From contig CAJUJZ010000043.1 of NCBI GenBank assembly GCA_910586745.1, forward strand, positions 1 through 15,717: a stretch of 15,717 nucleotides of DNA, given 5' to 3'. The notes below the pieces were generated by a model. It did not search any database. It was given only the letters and a program-made list of their open reading frames with translations, and was not told the DNA's origin. Within the stretch, counting starts at the first letter, position 1. Each line of letters starts with the position of its first letter. The translations under genes were made by a program, and so were the position numbers. Shown here piece after piece: positions 8,175-15,512 of the stretch. This DNA comes from an uncultured Mucispirillum sp. Lineage in GTDB: Bacteria; Chrysiogenota; Deferribacteres; Deferribacterales; Mucispirillaceae.

Positions 8175-8567
8175 ATGAAGTTTGATTTTGATGAAGATAT
8201 AAATATAGATTTAACACCATTAATAGATGTTATTTTCATGCTTTTAATATTTTTTATTATGACAACTACATTTTCAAAACCTGTAATAGATGTGCTGCTT
8301 CCTGCATCCATTACAGCAGAAAAAGCAGAAGATAAAACAAAGGAAATAGCTGTAACTGTATCTAATAAGGGAGATATTTATTATAATGATAAAATTATCA
8401 CTGTTTCAGAGCTTGAAACAGTATTAAAAAACAATCCGGATAAAATATTGAATATGTTTATAGATAAAACTGCACCATTTCAAGCATTTGTACATATTGT
8501 AGATGTGGCAAAAAAAGAAAGAAATGGCAGGTTTATTATAAGCACAGATACAGCAGAAAGGAAATAA
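8175..8567 (+). CDS. exbD: ExbD, proton-channel partner of ExbB
   Basis: ExbD/TolR-family protein of 130 residues. It has a short cytoplasmic N-terminus, one membrane helix (about 14-33) within TPLIDVIFMLLIFFIM, and a periplasmic domain. D18 corresponds to the family's essential membrane aspartate that carries protons. The periplasmic part keeps the usual pattern, including IAVTVSNKGDIYYND and a C-terminal FIISTDTA. The ribosome site AGGTG (8166-8170) overlaps the end of exbB, and the gap between the two genes is 1 bp. It would work with ExbB and TonB to energise the operon's heme receptor. Confidence 0.93.
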   Translation: MKFDFDEDINIDLTPLIDVIFMLLIFFIMTTTFSKPVIDVLLPASITAEKAEDKTKEIAVTVSNKGDIYYNDKIITVSELETVLKNNPDKILNMFIDKTAPFQAFVHIVDVAKKERNGRFIISTDTAERK

Positions 8568-8571
8568 TACT

Positions 8572-9324
8572 ATGGTATTTACTAAAGCCAAAAGAATATA
8601 TACAGCATATAATTATTATGAAAGAGAAAAGCTGTATAAAAAAAGCAGCTTTATTTCATTATTAATTATAGCATTTGTTATAATTACTGCATTTATTGTA
8701 TATATAATTATTAGTATGGCAGATGTTGTGGAAATACCAAAAACTTATTCATATACAGAAAAAGAAGAAATAAAAGAAGATTATAAAAATAATGAAATAA
8801 AAAACAGTAGACAAATTTTAGCAGATTACAGCGATTTTATAATTTATGCTGCCCCTGCTGTTAAAAAGGAGGAAATGAAAAAAGAAAAGGTTGAAAAAAC
8901 AGAAGTAAAAAAGGCAGATAAAAAGGCAGCAAAAAAGCCTTTGCAAAAAGTACAGAATAAGCAAAAAACTTCTTTAGATACTGCAAAATCAGTGCAGAAA
9001 GAAGTTGCAGGAGGTGCAGTAAGTAATAGTGCAGCATTAAAAAACGAGATAGCTGCAAATATAGTGTATCAAATGGAAAGGTATAAAAAATATCCAAAAC
9101 AGGCAAGAAGAATTAGTGCAGAAGGTATTGCAAAAGTAACATTTTCTGTAAATGCTGCTGGAGTTGTTTCAAGTGCAGATATATCTGATTCTTCAGGATA
9201 TTATATACTGGATAGTGCAGCCTTGCAGGCAGCAGAAAAAATTATAGGAAGTAAAGTGGTAAATAATGAATCCTATAATAAATTATTACAGGTAACTGTT
9301 CCTGTAGATTTTTATTTAAATTAA
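8572..9324 (+). CDS. tonB: TonB energy-transducing protein
   Basis: TonB-family protein of 250 residues that spans the periplasm and passes proton-motive energy to the outer-membrane receptor. It has a basic cytoplasmic N-terminus of about 24 residues and one membrane anchor (25-48). A charged linker follows, with a Lys/Glu-rich stretch at 97-132. The C-terminal TonB domain is at about 160-249, with YKKYPKQARRISAEGIAKV (171-189) and DSSGYYILDSAALQAAEKI (206-224). The linker is dominated by Lys, Glu and Ala, not the Pro-rich repeats of enterobacterial TonB. AAAGGA about 10 bp upstream supports the start. It is the last gene of the main operon, 4 bp after exbD, and is probably dedicated to the receptor encoded at 1566-3644. 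Confidence 0.9.
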   Translation: MVFTKAKRIYTAYNYYEREKLYKKSSFISLLIIAFVIITAFIVYIIISMADVVEIPKTYSYTEKEEIKEDYKNNEIKNSRQILADYSDFIIYAAPAVKKEEMKKEKVEKTEVKKADKKAAKKPLQKVQNKQKTSLDTAKSVQKEVAGGAVSNSAALKNEIAANIVYQMERYKKYPKQARRISAEGIAKVTFSVNAAGVVSSADISDSSGYYILDSAALQAAEKIIGSKVVNNESYNKLLQVTVPVDFYLN

Positions 9325-9337
9325 ATTTTTTTAAAAA

Positions 9338-9362
9338 GATATTGATAAAGAGTATCAATATC
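9338..9362. promoter_or_regulatory. Second Fur-box-like palindrome, upstream of the lipoprotein gene
   Basis: This is a perfect inverted repeat of 10-5-10 bp: GATATTGATA (9338-9347), AAGAG, TATCAATATC (9353-9362). It lies 25 bp before the lipoprotein start codon. The core TGATAAA-G-AGTATCA matches the Fur 7-1-7 consensus at 12 of 14 half-site positions. TTGATA inside it (9342-9347) could also serve as a -35 box, although no good -10 follows at normal spacing. It lacks the trailing T-run of a terminator. It suggests separate iron control of the lipoprotein. Confidence 0.6.
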
Positions 9363-9387
9363 AAAAATAAAATAATATAGGTGGCGT

Positions 9388-10662
9388 ATGAAAAAAATAT
9401 TATTATTAATTTCTCTTTTAGCTTTTATTATTGCAGGCTGTGCAGAAGAAAGCAAAAATAATACTGGGGACACAGCTTCTGGTGGAGCAAGTGCAGAACA
9501 GCTTGCAAAAGTAGATGAGGCATTTACTAATGAATTTAAAAAATATGTAACAAATGATGACGGCTCAGCTTATACTGGCACATTTTCTACTAATTCAGAT
9601 ACAAATATTAAAAGTATTCTGCAGAATATTACAGGCAGAGGCGGTATGCCTGCAGCAGCTGGTATTGGGGAAATATCAAATGAAGAAGCTGCTGCTGCTA
9701 TAGCAAAAACTATTACAGGTAAAACAATAAGTGCTCCTGTACTTTTATATTCTGCACTTGATAAAACAAGTAATGAGTTTATGGCTTCTGTTATGGAAGT
9801 ATTTATGACTACTGATGGTATGACTTTAATCACTGAGTTAAAAAGAATAAGCAGTAATCAATCATCAATTATATCATTAGTTGATTCTATCCAAACTAAG
9901 TTAGGGCAGGCAGAAACAAGCGAAAATGCAAGAGCTAATATAGTATATCTTACTTCATCATTAATATCTTATTTAAAAAATAATGCAGCAAGTGGTATTG
10001 CAGGTATTAAAGAAGAATATGTTCTTCCTAATAATAAAGAAATGCATGATGAAATTGCACATGCTTTTATGGATCAGGGAGAATATACAAGTAATTATGT
10101 AAACTGGGATAAACCAACTACAGAATTTACTGTAATGCCTATACTTGCAAATGGCGGAAGTATGCCTGGAGCGATACAAACGATGATGGCTTTAATGCAG
10201 AAATTAACTGATATATTTGTAAAATACGGCTATGCAGAAAATACATCTGCTGGTATTCAGGACGAAGAAGCATTACAAACATTAGGTAATGATGAAATGA
10301 TTTTTCCAGCTATGATTTTAGCAGGTTTAGATGGTTATATTAAAGATAGTGCAACTCAAAAATCAAAAAACAGAGCATTAGAGTTTTACAGAGCATTGGT
10401 AAATTCAGGCGGCACAAAACTTACTACATTCAACCCTGTGACAGATGCTGGATATGCAAATACTACAATTGTTCCAGTAATAATTACAGAATTAAAAAGT
10501 CATGGTGTAAATACTTATGATGAATTTAATCAGGATAATACAGCATTTACTGCAAATGTATTAAATATTTTCTTTAATGGTTCATCATTAACAGAAGCTG
10601 GACATACACTTATCACAAATTATAATTCTGCAGCACAAAATTTACCTAGTGCAGCTAATTAA
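9388..10662 (+). CDS. Unrecognised lipoprotein, probably iron/heme regulated
   Basis: Exported lipoprotein of 424 residues. A lipoprotein signal peptide (MKKILLLISLLAFIIAGC) ends in a lipobox with the acylated cysteine at C18. A short Ser/Asn/Gly linker follows. I do not recognise the mature protein. It is rich in Ala, Thr, Ser and Asn and looks largely helical. Stretches such as MPGAIQTMMALMQKLTDIF and NRALEFYRALVNSGG suggest an alpha-helical repeat-like fold. There is one internal cysteine-free body, and no catalytic or metal-binding motif is obvious. AGGTGG at 9379-9384 is close to the start codon. The gene follows tonB by 63 bp and has its own Fur-like operator, so a role in heme or iron capture is plausible. 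An imelysin-like or heme-shuttle function was considered but is not supported by any motif I can see. Confidence 0.8.
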   Translation: MKKILLLISLLAFIIAGCAEESKNNTGDTASGGASAEQLAKVDEAFTNEFKKYVTNDDGSAYTGTFSTNSDTNIKSILQNITGRGGMPAAAGIGEISNEEAAAAIAKTITGKTISAPVLLYSALDKTSNEFMASVMEVFMTTDGMTLITELKRISSNQSSIISLVDSIQTKLGQAETSENARANIVYLTSSLISYLKNNAASGIAGIKEEYVLPNNKEMHDEIAHAFMDQGEYTSNYVNWDKPTTEFTVMPILANGGSMPGAIQTMMALMQKLTDIFVKYGYAENTSAGIQDEEALQTLGNDEMIFPAMILAGLDGYIKDSATQKSKNRALEFYRALVNSGGTKLTTFNPVTDAGYANTTIVPVIITELKSHGVNTYDEFNQDNTAFTANVLNIFFNGSSLTEAGHTLITNYNSAAQNLPSAAN

Positions 10663-10680
10663 GTTTATTTAATATTTAAG

Positions 10681-10702
10681 CAGACCCTTTAAACAGGGTC
10701 TG
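10681..10702. terminator. Hairpin after the lipoprotein gene, possible terminator
   Basis: An 8-bp perfect stem, CAGACCCT (10681-10688) with AGGGTCTG (10695-10702), closes a TTAAAC loop 18 bp after the lipoprotein stop codon. It is notably GC-rich for this DNA. No clean T-run follows on either strand (TAAAAATAATG on plus), so it may be an inefficient terminator or an mRNA 3'-end stabiliser. Confidence 0.5.
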
Positions 10703-10794
10703 TAAAAATAATGAAAATTATACATTTCTTTTTTATTTATCATAGTGTTAATATATGCTGCAATCTTTCATAAGGCATTGTAATCTGAAAAATA

Positions 10795-10823
10795 TTGACA
10801 ACTATCCAGAGTTTCAATATATT
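10795..10823 (+). promoter_or_regulatory. Strong sigma-70-type promoter before the 71-codon frame and DUF2141 gene
   Basis: TTGACA (10795-10800), a 17-bp spacer and TATATT (10818-10823) make a near-consensus promoter. Transcription should begin near 10830. The first ATG follows about 11 nt later with no ribosome site. The first well-supported gene downstream is the DUF2141 protein at 11064, so the RNA would carry a long leader of about 230 nt or translate the short frame inside it. Confidence 0.6.
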
Positions 10824-10840
10824 TATATTATTGAATATAG

Positions 10841-11056
10841 ATGGTAATAGTAGACCAAGCTAATAATGACTCATTAAATCCAAATTCTGATGGTATTGTA
10901 TATAATGATTTTCTGCTTTCATACAGTGAGTTTGATGATGATTATGAAGAAGGTATAACAGCAGGCGTAACAGTAACAAGAAAGCCAACATCATATCCAT
11001 TATTTTCTGAAACTAATGAAAGTATGGATTTTAGTTTAACTAAATATAATAAATAG
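10841..11056 (+). pseudogene. 71-codon frame, probable 3' remnant of a lost gene
   Basis: An open frame of 71 codons whose composition looks like real protein (acidic stretch EFDDDYEEG, then VTVTRKPTSYPLF). It has no signal peptide, no Shine-Dalgarno sequence and an in-frame stop directly before its ATG. The strong promoter at 10795-10823 would start transcription only about 11 nt upstream. Its stop lies 7 bp before the DUF2141 start, the spacing expected within an operon. The simplest reading is that this is the C-terminal end of a secreted or lipoprotein gene whose 5' part was deleted, leaving the tail next to its partner. A genuine small protein with leaderless-like translation is the alternative. 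I recognise no family. Confidence 0.4.
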
Positions 11057-11063
11057 GTGATGT

Positions 11064-11486
11064 ATGAAAAAAGTAATATTTACATGTTTATTTTTATCTT
11101 TAACATTTAATTTGTATGCACAAACTGTGCCTTTTACTTTTAGTATTGAAAATATAGGCTCAGATAAAGGAAATATAGTAGTTGGTATATGCACTAATGC
11201 TGATGAATTTGCTGAAAGGGAGCCATGTAAATATTCTTTTTCAATGCCTGCTAAAAAAGGCACTATTACTCAGCAGATTAATATTGCTAAAGGAAAGTAC
11301 GGTATCATAGTATATCATGATGAAAATAGTAATAACAGGCTTGATATGGCTATGTTTGGTAAACCTACAGAAAGATATGGTTTTTCAAATAATAAATATG
11401 GTGCTTTTGGCTCAAAACCACCTTTTAAAGAAGCATTAATCAATGTTGATGGACATACAAGTGCTGTTATAAAATTAAGAAAATAA
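11064..11486 (+). CDS. Secreted DUF2141 family protein
   Basis: Exported protein of 140 residues. A Sec signal peptide covers about residues 1-19, cleaved after LYA. The mature part carries the DUF2141 signature: YHDENSNNRLD (84-94) followed by GKPTERYGFSNN (99-110) and a C-terminal VDGHTSAVIKL. The acidic Asp/Asn-rich segment resembles a calcium-binding loop, but no biochemical role is established for the family. The ribosome site AGGTGA (11055-11060) overlaps the stop codon of the preceding short frame. It is probably transcribed from the promoter at 10795-10823. A link to the upstream heme genes is only positional. Confidence 0.85.
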   Translation: MKKVIFTCLFLSLTFNLYAQTVPFTFSIENIGSDKGNIVVGICTNADEFAEREPCKYSFSMPAKKGTITQQINIAKGKYGIIVYHDENSNNRLDMAMFGKPTERYGFSNNKYGAFGSKPPFKEALINVDGHTSAVIKLRK

Positions 11487-11589
11487 ATTTATAAAATACT
11501 TATTAAAATAAAAATTATTATTGGAGAAAATTATATTTTATAATGAGGTGAGATAAAAAAACAGAATAGTGAGATAAGTATGTTGCAGG

Positions 11590-11622
11590 ACTATGCAACT
11601 ACTATACAATGACTATGCAATT
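11590..11622 (+). repeat. Three tandem 11-bp ACTATRCAA units
   Basis: ACTATGCAA begins at 11590, ACTATACAA at 11601 and ACTATGCAA at 11612. The spacing is exactly 11 bp, about one helical turn, so any bound protein would line up on one face of the DNA. The units sit between the two GAGATAA pairs. Confidence 0.55.
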
Positions 11623-11625
11623 TTT

Positions 11626-11653
11626 AAAAACTTAAAACGATTTTAACTTTTTT
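11626..11653. terminator. AT-rich hairpin, weak terminator candidate for the DUF2141 transcript
   Basis: A 6-3-6 palindrome, TTAAAA-CGA-TTTTAA (11632-11646), is extended on both sides by AAAAA and TTTTT across a C-C mismatch. A run of seven T (11648-11654) follows on the plus strand. The stem holds no G-C pair, so it would be weak. Confidence 0.3.
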
Positions 11654-11799
11654 TCACGATTTTTATTTTTCCTTATCTCATCATTTGATTAAAAATTATC
11701 TCGTCATGATATAATATTTCGCCACTTCTTTTACCTGATTATAATATATAGTAGTTTTCTTAATATAAAAAATAATAAGAAAGCTATTCATAATAAAAA

Positions 11800-11825
11800 A
11801 GCCTGACAGCTTATACTGTCAGGCT
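11800..11825 (-). terminator. Rho-independent terminator of the carboxylase operon (bidirectional)
   Basis: A 10-bp perfect stem, AGCCTGACAG (11800-11809) with CTGTCAGGCT (11816-11825), closes a six-base loop. Read on the minus strand it follows the biotin carrier gene by about 30 bp and is followed by six T, a textbook terminator. On the plus strand it is followed by GAATTTTTAT, so it may also stop transcripts from the heme side. Confidence 0.88.
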
Positions 11826-11854
11826 GAATTTTTATATATGTGTTGAATATATTA

Positions 11855-12385
11855 TTATTCTATAACAGCTAACTTATCGCCTATGGCAACTGTCTGGTTA
11901 GCTTCAACATATACATTTTGCACTATACCTGCTTTTGGTGCTTTTATTTGGTTTTCCATTTTCATAGCAACAAGTATAAGCAGAGGTTGACCTTCTTCTA
12001 CTTCCTGACCTTCTTTTACCATAACTTGAGTTACAATACCCGGCATTTGTGATGCAATAACCTGTCTGCCTTGCAGACCTTTTGATACTCTGTCCCTTAA
12101 AACTTTTTTAAGTTCATCTAATATATCAATTTTAAAGTAGTCACCATTAACAAGGACATCATAAGATTCTCTATCATTATGAATATCAATTTCATAAGAT
12201 TTATTATTAATGATAATAGAATATAAATTATGTCCTGTTCTTTGGAAATCAACTTCAATATCTTTATCATCTACACTTAAAACAAAAGCATTAACACCTA
12301 CACATTTTATCTGCACAACAGATTCTTTGTCAAATCCTTCTGGTATAGCATAATATTTTGTTGCCGCTATATTACTGCATTTCAT
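11855..12385 (-). CDS. Biotin carboxyl carrier subunit of an acyl-CoA carboxylase
   Basis: Biotin carrier protein of 176 residues. The C-terminal biotinyl domain (about 108-176) contains VAMKMEN, with K142 as the biotin attachment lysine. It also has the usual MPGIV (114-118) and APKAGIV (149-155) turns. Residues about 20-100 form a beta-rich domain resembling the segment that precedes the carrier domain in propionyl-CoA carboxylase alpha chains. It probably docks the carrier to the carboxyltransferase. In many bacteria this part is fused to the biotin carboxylase; here it is a separate gene 15 bp downstream. A run of five G 11-15 bp upstream of the ATG serves as ribosome site. It shuttles carboxybiotin between the two enzymes encoded upstream. 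It is the last gene of the operon, followed by a strong terminator. Confidence 0.9.
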   Translation of the reverse strand: MKCSNIAATKYYAIPEGFDKESVVQIKCVGVNAFVLSVDDKDIEVDFQRTGHNLYSIIINNKSYEIDIHNDRESYDVLVNGDYFKIDILDELKKVLRDRVSKGLQGRQVIASQMPGIVTQVMVKEGQEVEEGQPLLILVAMKMENQIKAPKAGIVQNVYVEANQTVAIGDKLAVIE

Positions 12386-12400
12386 ATAAAATCCCCCTTT

Positions 12401-13918
12401 TTAGAACCTGTTGGCAATCTTCTGCATTTTGCCATAGTGTTTCCATAAAGATTCACCTACTTCTGGCACAGTAGTAGCCTTTGCAGCTGCTTCCTGTTCT
12501 GAAATATACTGCATAAGTGCTGCTGCTACGATTGCAACAGTAGGGTCTAACTCTTTACGGCGTTTTAAATCTTCCTTATCAAATTTAGTGTCTATAAATG
12601 TTGTATCATAAATGCCACTTAAAAATGTAGAGTTTTTCATAACACGCTGATGAAATGGTATTGTTGTTTTAATACCTAATATTTTATATTCCAGCAGTGA
12701 GCGTTCCATATTTTGTATTGCTCTTTCACGATTTCTACCCCATGTAGTAAGTTTTGCAATCATTGGGTCATAGAAAAGTGGAACATTATATCCTTCATGA
12801 GCTGCATGGTCTACACGAACATTTCTTCCAGTAGGTGGTTCATGAACAGTAATAACACCAGGGGATGGAATAAAGCCATTTTCTGGGTCTTCTGCATATA
12901 TACGGCATTCAATAGCATGTCCTTGTTTAATAATTTCATCCTGTTTGTATGGCAGCACATCTCCATTTGCAACAGAAATCATATCACGAACCAAGTCAAC
13001 ACCAGTAATCATTTCTGTAACTGGGTGTTCTACCTGCAGCCTTGTATTCATTTCAAGGAAGTAGAAGTTTTGGTTTTTATCAACCATATATTCAAGTGTT
13101 CCAGCACTGTAATAGCCTATTTTTTTGCAGGCATTAACACTAACTTCAAGCATTTTCTGCCTTGTTTCTGGGCTGATATATGGTGATGGTGCTTCTTCTA
13201 TAACTTTTTGGTGTCTTCTTTGGATAGAACATTCCCTGTCATATAAATGGATAACATTACCATATTTATCACCAATTACCTGCACTTCTACATGGTGTGG
13301 CTGCTCTACATATTTTTCAATATATACATCACCATTGCCAAAAGCTCTTTCTGCTTCTGAAACTGCCATATTAAACATATCTTCTAAATCTTCTCTTTTA
13401 TGGACAAGTCTCATACCTTTACCGCCGCCGCCTGCAACAGCTTTAAGCATAATAGGAAAGCCAACACTATCTGCTGTTTTGTAAAGGTCATCAATATTTT
13501 TAATAGGGTCTTTTGTGCCGGGAACAATAGGAACTCCAGCATCAGACATAATTTTTCTTGCACCAGTTTTTGAACCCATATCTATAATATGCTGTGCAGA
13601 TGGACCAATAAATACAACCCCTGCTTTTTCACATTCTTTTACAAAGTCAGAATTTTCTGATAAAAAGCCATATCCAGGATGAATTGCTGCACCTGTTTTT
13701 TTAGCAATTTCCAATATTTTTTCTGGTTTTAAATATGATGTATCTTCTTCATTATCTGATATACAGTAAGCTTCGTCAGCATATCTAACATGCGGAGCAC
13801 CTCTATCAACATGAGTATAAACAGCAACAGTTTCAAGGCGAAGCATTTTTGCAGCACGGAATATCCTGATTGCTATTTCTCCACGGTTAGCAGCTAATAC
13901 TTTTGTTATTTTTGCCAT
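12401..13918 (-). CDS. accC: Biotin carboxylase subunit
   Basis: ATP-grasp biotin carboxylase of 505 residues that carboxylates the carrier's biotin using ATP and bicarbonate. The N-terminal ANRGEIAIRI (10-19) and HPGYGFLSEN (80-89) form the pre-ATP-grasp fold. The glycine-rich ATP loop is GGGGKGMR (163-170). Catalytic residues match E. coli AccC shifted by one: E289, N291, R293 and E297 in FLEMNTRLQVEHPV, and R339 in CRIYAEDP. The protein is about 55 residues longer than E. coli AccC at the C-terminus, as in propionyl-CoA carboxylase type subunits. AAGGAGA (13925-13931) precedes the ATG. The gene lies between the carboxyltransferase and carrier genes with 15-bp gaps on both sides. Acetyl-CoA versus propionyl-CoA use cannot be decided from this subunit. 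Confidence 0.95.
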   Translation of the reverse strand: MAKITKVLAANRGEIAIRIFRAAKMLRLETVAVYTHVDRGAPHVRYADEAYCISDNEEDTSYLKPEKILEIAKKTGAAIHPGYGFLSENSDFVKECEKAGVVFIGPSAQHIIDMGSKTGARKIMSDAGVPIVPGTKDPIKNIDDLYKTADSVGFPIMLKAVAGGGGKGMRLVHKREDLEDMFNMAVSEAERAFGNGDVYIEKYVEQPHHVEVQVIGDKYGNVIHLYDRECSIQRRHQKVIEEAPSPYISPETRQKMLEVSVNACKKIGYYSAGTLEYMVDKNQNFYFLEMNTRLQVEHPVTEMITGVDLVRDMISVANGDVLPYKQDEIIKQGHAIECRIYAEDPENGFIPSPGVITVHEPPTGRNVRVDHAAHEGYNVPLFYDPMIAKLTTWGRNRERAIQNMERSLLEYKILGIKTTIPFHQRVMKNSTFLSGIYDTTFIDTKFDKEDLKRRKELDPTVAIVAAALMQYISEQEAAAKATTVPEVGESLWKHYGKMQKIANRF

Positions 13919-13933
13919 ATTTCTCTCCTTAAC

Positions 13934-15478
13934 CTAGAGTGGTATATTACCATGCTTACGAGGCAGGTTGCCTACACGCTTATTAGCAAGCATTTCAAAT
14001 GCACGAATAAGTTTTGGTCTAGTAACTGCTGGCTCAATAATTTCATCTATATAGCCAAGTTCTGCAGCTCTGTATGGGTTTGCAAAAGTATCTCTGTATT
14101 CTTGAACAAGTTCTTTTTCTTTTACTGCAGGGTCACTTGCTTCTGCAATATCTTTGCGAGAAAGAATTTTAACAGCACCTTCTGGTCCCATAACTGCAAC
14201 TTCAGCAGTAGGGTAGGCATAGTTAATATCACCTCTTAAATGTTTAGAGCTCATAACACAGTAAGCTCCGCCATATGCTTTTCTGGTAATTAATGTAACT
14301 TTTGGAACAGTAGCTTCAGCATAAGCATAAAGCAGTTTTGCTCCATGTCGTATTATACCGCCTTTTTCTTCACTTACGCCTGGCATAAATCCCGGAACAT
14401 CTACAAATGTTAATAATGGAATATTGAAAGCATCACAAAAACGAACAAATCTGCCTGCTTTAACTGATGCATCAACATTTAAAGCACCAGCTAAAACTTG
14501 AGGCTGGTTAGCTACTATACCTATAGTTTTACCATTTAAGCGGGCATATCCTACAACTATATTTTTTGCAAAATCTTCATGGACTTCAAAGAAATGACCA
14601 TCATCAACAATTTTTTTAATAACATCTTTCATATCATAAGGCATATTAGGATTATCTGGCACTATTGTTTCAAGATTAGGCTCTATTCTGTTTGCATCAT
14701 CAATAGTTGCTTTAAATGGTGCTTCTTCCATATTATTCTGTGGTAAATAAGACATTAATTCTCTTATTTTTATTATACAATCAGTATCGTTTTCGGTTGC
14801 AAAATGAGCAACACCGCTAGTGCTGTTATGAACAGAACATCCGCCTAAATCTTCTTTTGTAACTTCTTCATTAGTAACTGTTTTGATAACATCTGGTCCA
14901 GTTAAAAACATATAACTTGTATCTTTTACCATAAAAATGAAATCAGTAAGAGCAGGGGAATAAACAGCACCACCAGCACATGGTCCCATAATTGCACTTA
15001 TTTGAGGAATAACACCTGATGATAGAGTATTTCTTAGGAAAATATCAGTGTATCCAGCCAGTGATTGAATACCTTCTTGAATTCTGGCACCGCCTGAATC
15101 ATTTAAGCCGATAACAGGAGCTCCCATATTAACAGCCATATCCATTACTTTGCATATTTTTTCTGCTAAAGTCTTCGATAAAGAGCCACCAAAAACTGTA
15201 AAATCTTGAGCAAATACAAAAACAGTTCTACCATTAATAAGACCTGTTCCTGTAACAACACCATCACCTAAATATTTTTGTTTTTCCATACCAAAATTTG
15301 TGCAACGGTGAGTAACAAATTTGTCAAATTCCATAAAAGTGCCCTTATCAAGAAGAAGGTCAATTCTTTCTCTGGCAGTAAGTTTACCAGCCTGATGTTG
15401 TTTTTCAATTCTTTGGATACCGCCGCCAAGTTCTGCTTGAGAAGACAGCTCCCTAAGTTTTTCAATTTTTTCCTTCAT
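13934..15478 (-). CDS. Acyl-CoA carboxylase carboxyltransferase subunit (PccB/MmdA family), probably propionyl-CoA
   Basis: Carboxyltransferase of 514 residues with two crotonase-like halves, the usual length for PccB/MmdA. It transfers CO2 from carboxybiotin to an acyl-CoA. The N-terminal half has [10 protein letters not shown] (127-136) and [11 protein letters not shown] (165-175). The C-terminal half has [10 protein letters not shown] (358-367) and [15 protein letters not shown]. These glycine-rich turns form the two oxyanion holes. It looks like propionyl-CoA carboxylase beta or methylmalonyl-CoA decarboxylase alpha. A biotin carboxylase in the same operon and the absence of membrane decarboxylase subunits favour an ATP-dependent carboxylase making methylmalonyl-CoA. 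AAGGAG (15488-15493) lies about 9 bp before the ATG. It is the first gene of the operon. Confidence 0.92.
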   Translation of the reverse strand: MKEKIEKLRELSSQAELGGGIQRIEKQHQAGKLTARERIDLLLDKGTFMEFDKFVTHRCTNFGMEKQKYLGDGVVTGTGLINGRTVFVFAQDFTVFGGSLSKTLAEKICKVMDMAVNMGAPVIGLNDSGGARIQEGIQSLAGYTDIFLRNTLSSGVIPQISAIMGPCAGGAVYSPALTDFIFMVKDTSYMFLTGPDVIKTVTNEEVTKEDLGGCSVHNSTSGVAHFATENDTDCIIKIRELMSYLPQNNMEEAPFKATIDDANRIEPNLETIVPDNPNMPYDMKDVIKKIVDDGHFFEVHEDFAKNIVVGYARLNGKTIGIVANQPQVLAGALNVDASVKAGRFVRFCDAFNIPLLTFVDVPGFMPGVSEEKGGIIRHGAKLLYAYAEATVPKVTLITRKAYGGAYCVMSSKHLRGDINYAYPTAEVAVMGPEGAVKILSRKDIAEASDPAVKEKELVQEYRDTFANPYRAAELGYIDEIIEPAVTRPKLIRAFEMLANKRVGNLPRKHGNIPL

Positions 15479-15512
15479 AGGCCATTACTCCTTAATGAAT
15501 TTAGTTTATGAT

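Larger units (their letters stand above)
11548..11703. repeat. Paired GAGATAA repeats in inverted orientation
   Basis: GTGAGATAA occurs at 11548-11556 and 11569-11577. The inverse TTATCTC occurs at 11673-11679 and 11696-11702. On their own strand three of the four are preceded by a similar TGA-containing stretch (for example ATGATGAGATAA and ATGACGAGATAA). The pairs are 21 and 23 bp apart and enclose about 95 bp. The layout could reflect a regulator-binding region, a folded RNA or the relic of a small mobile element. Confidence 0.45.
11487..11854. other. Non-coding, repeat-rich stretch between convergent operons
   Basis: These 368 bases hold no credible gene. From left to right they contain two GTGAGATAA copies, three 11-bp-phased ACTATRCAA units, an AT-rich hairpin, two inverted TTATCTC copies, a possible promoter and the terminator at 11800-11825. 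The possible promoter is TTGATT at 11685-11690 with TATAAT at 11710-11715, a long 19-bp spacer. A short RNA running from about 11722 to the terminator is conceivable but has no further support. Confidence 0.5.

Noticed and set aside
9338..9362. Terminator after tonB
   Set aside because: The stem is AT-rich and is followed by A residues on the plus strand, with no T-run; it reads better as an operator.
10681..10702. Riboswitch or regulatory RNA
   Set aside because: It is a single isolated 8-bp hairpin directly after a stop codon, without further conserved structure.
10711..10773. 20-codon frame starting MKIIHFFFIYH as a leader peptide or broken signal peptide
   Set aside because: It has no ribosome site, is out of frame with the following 71-codon frame and lies upstream of the promoter that would serve that frame.
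11548..11703. CRISPR array or plasmid-type origin iterons
   Set aside because: The repeats are only 7-11 bp with no spacer structure, and no cas, rep or partition gene is nearby.
12713..13484. Plus-strand reading frames opposite the biotin carboxylase gene
   Set aside because: They lie antisense to a strongly conserved gene, have no ribosome sites and encode Cys/Phe/Trp-rich low-quality sequence.
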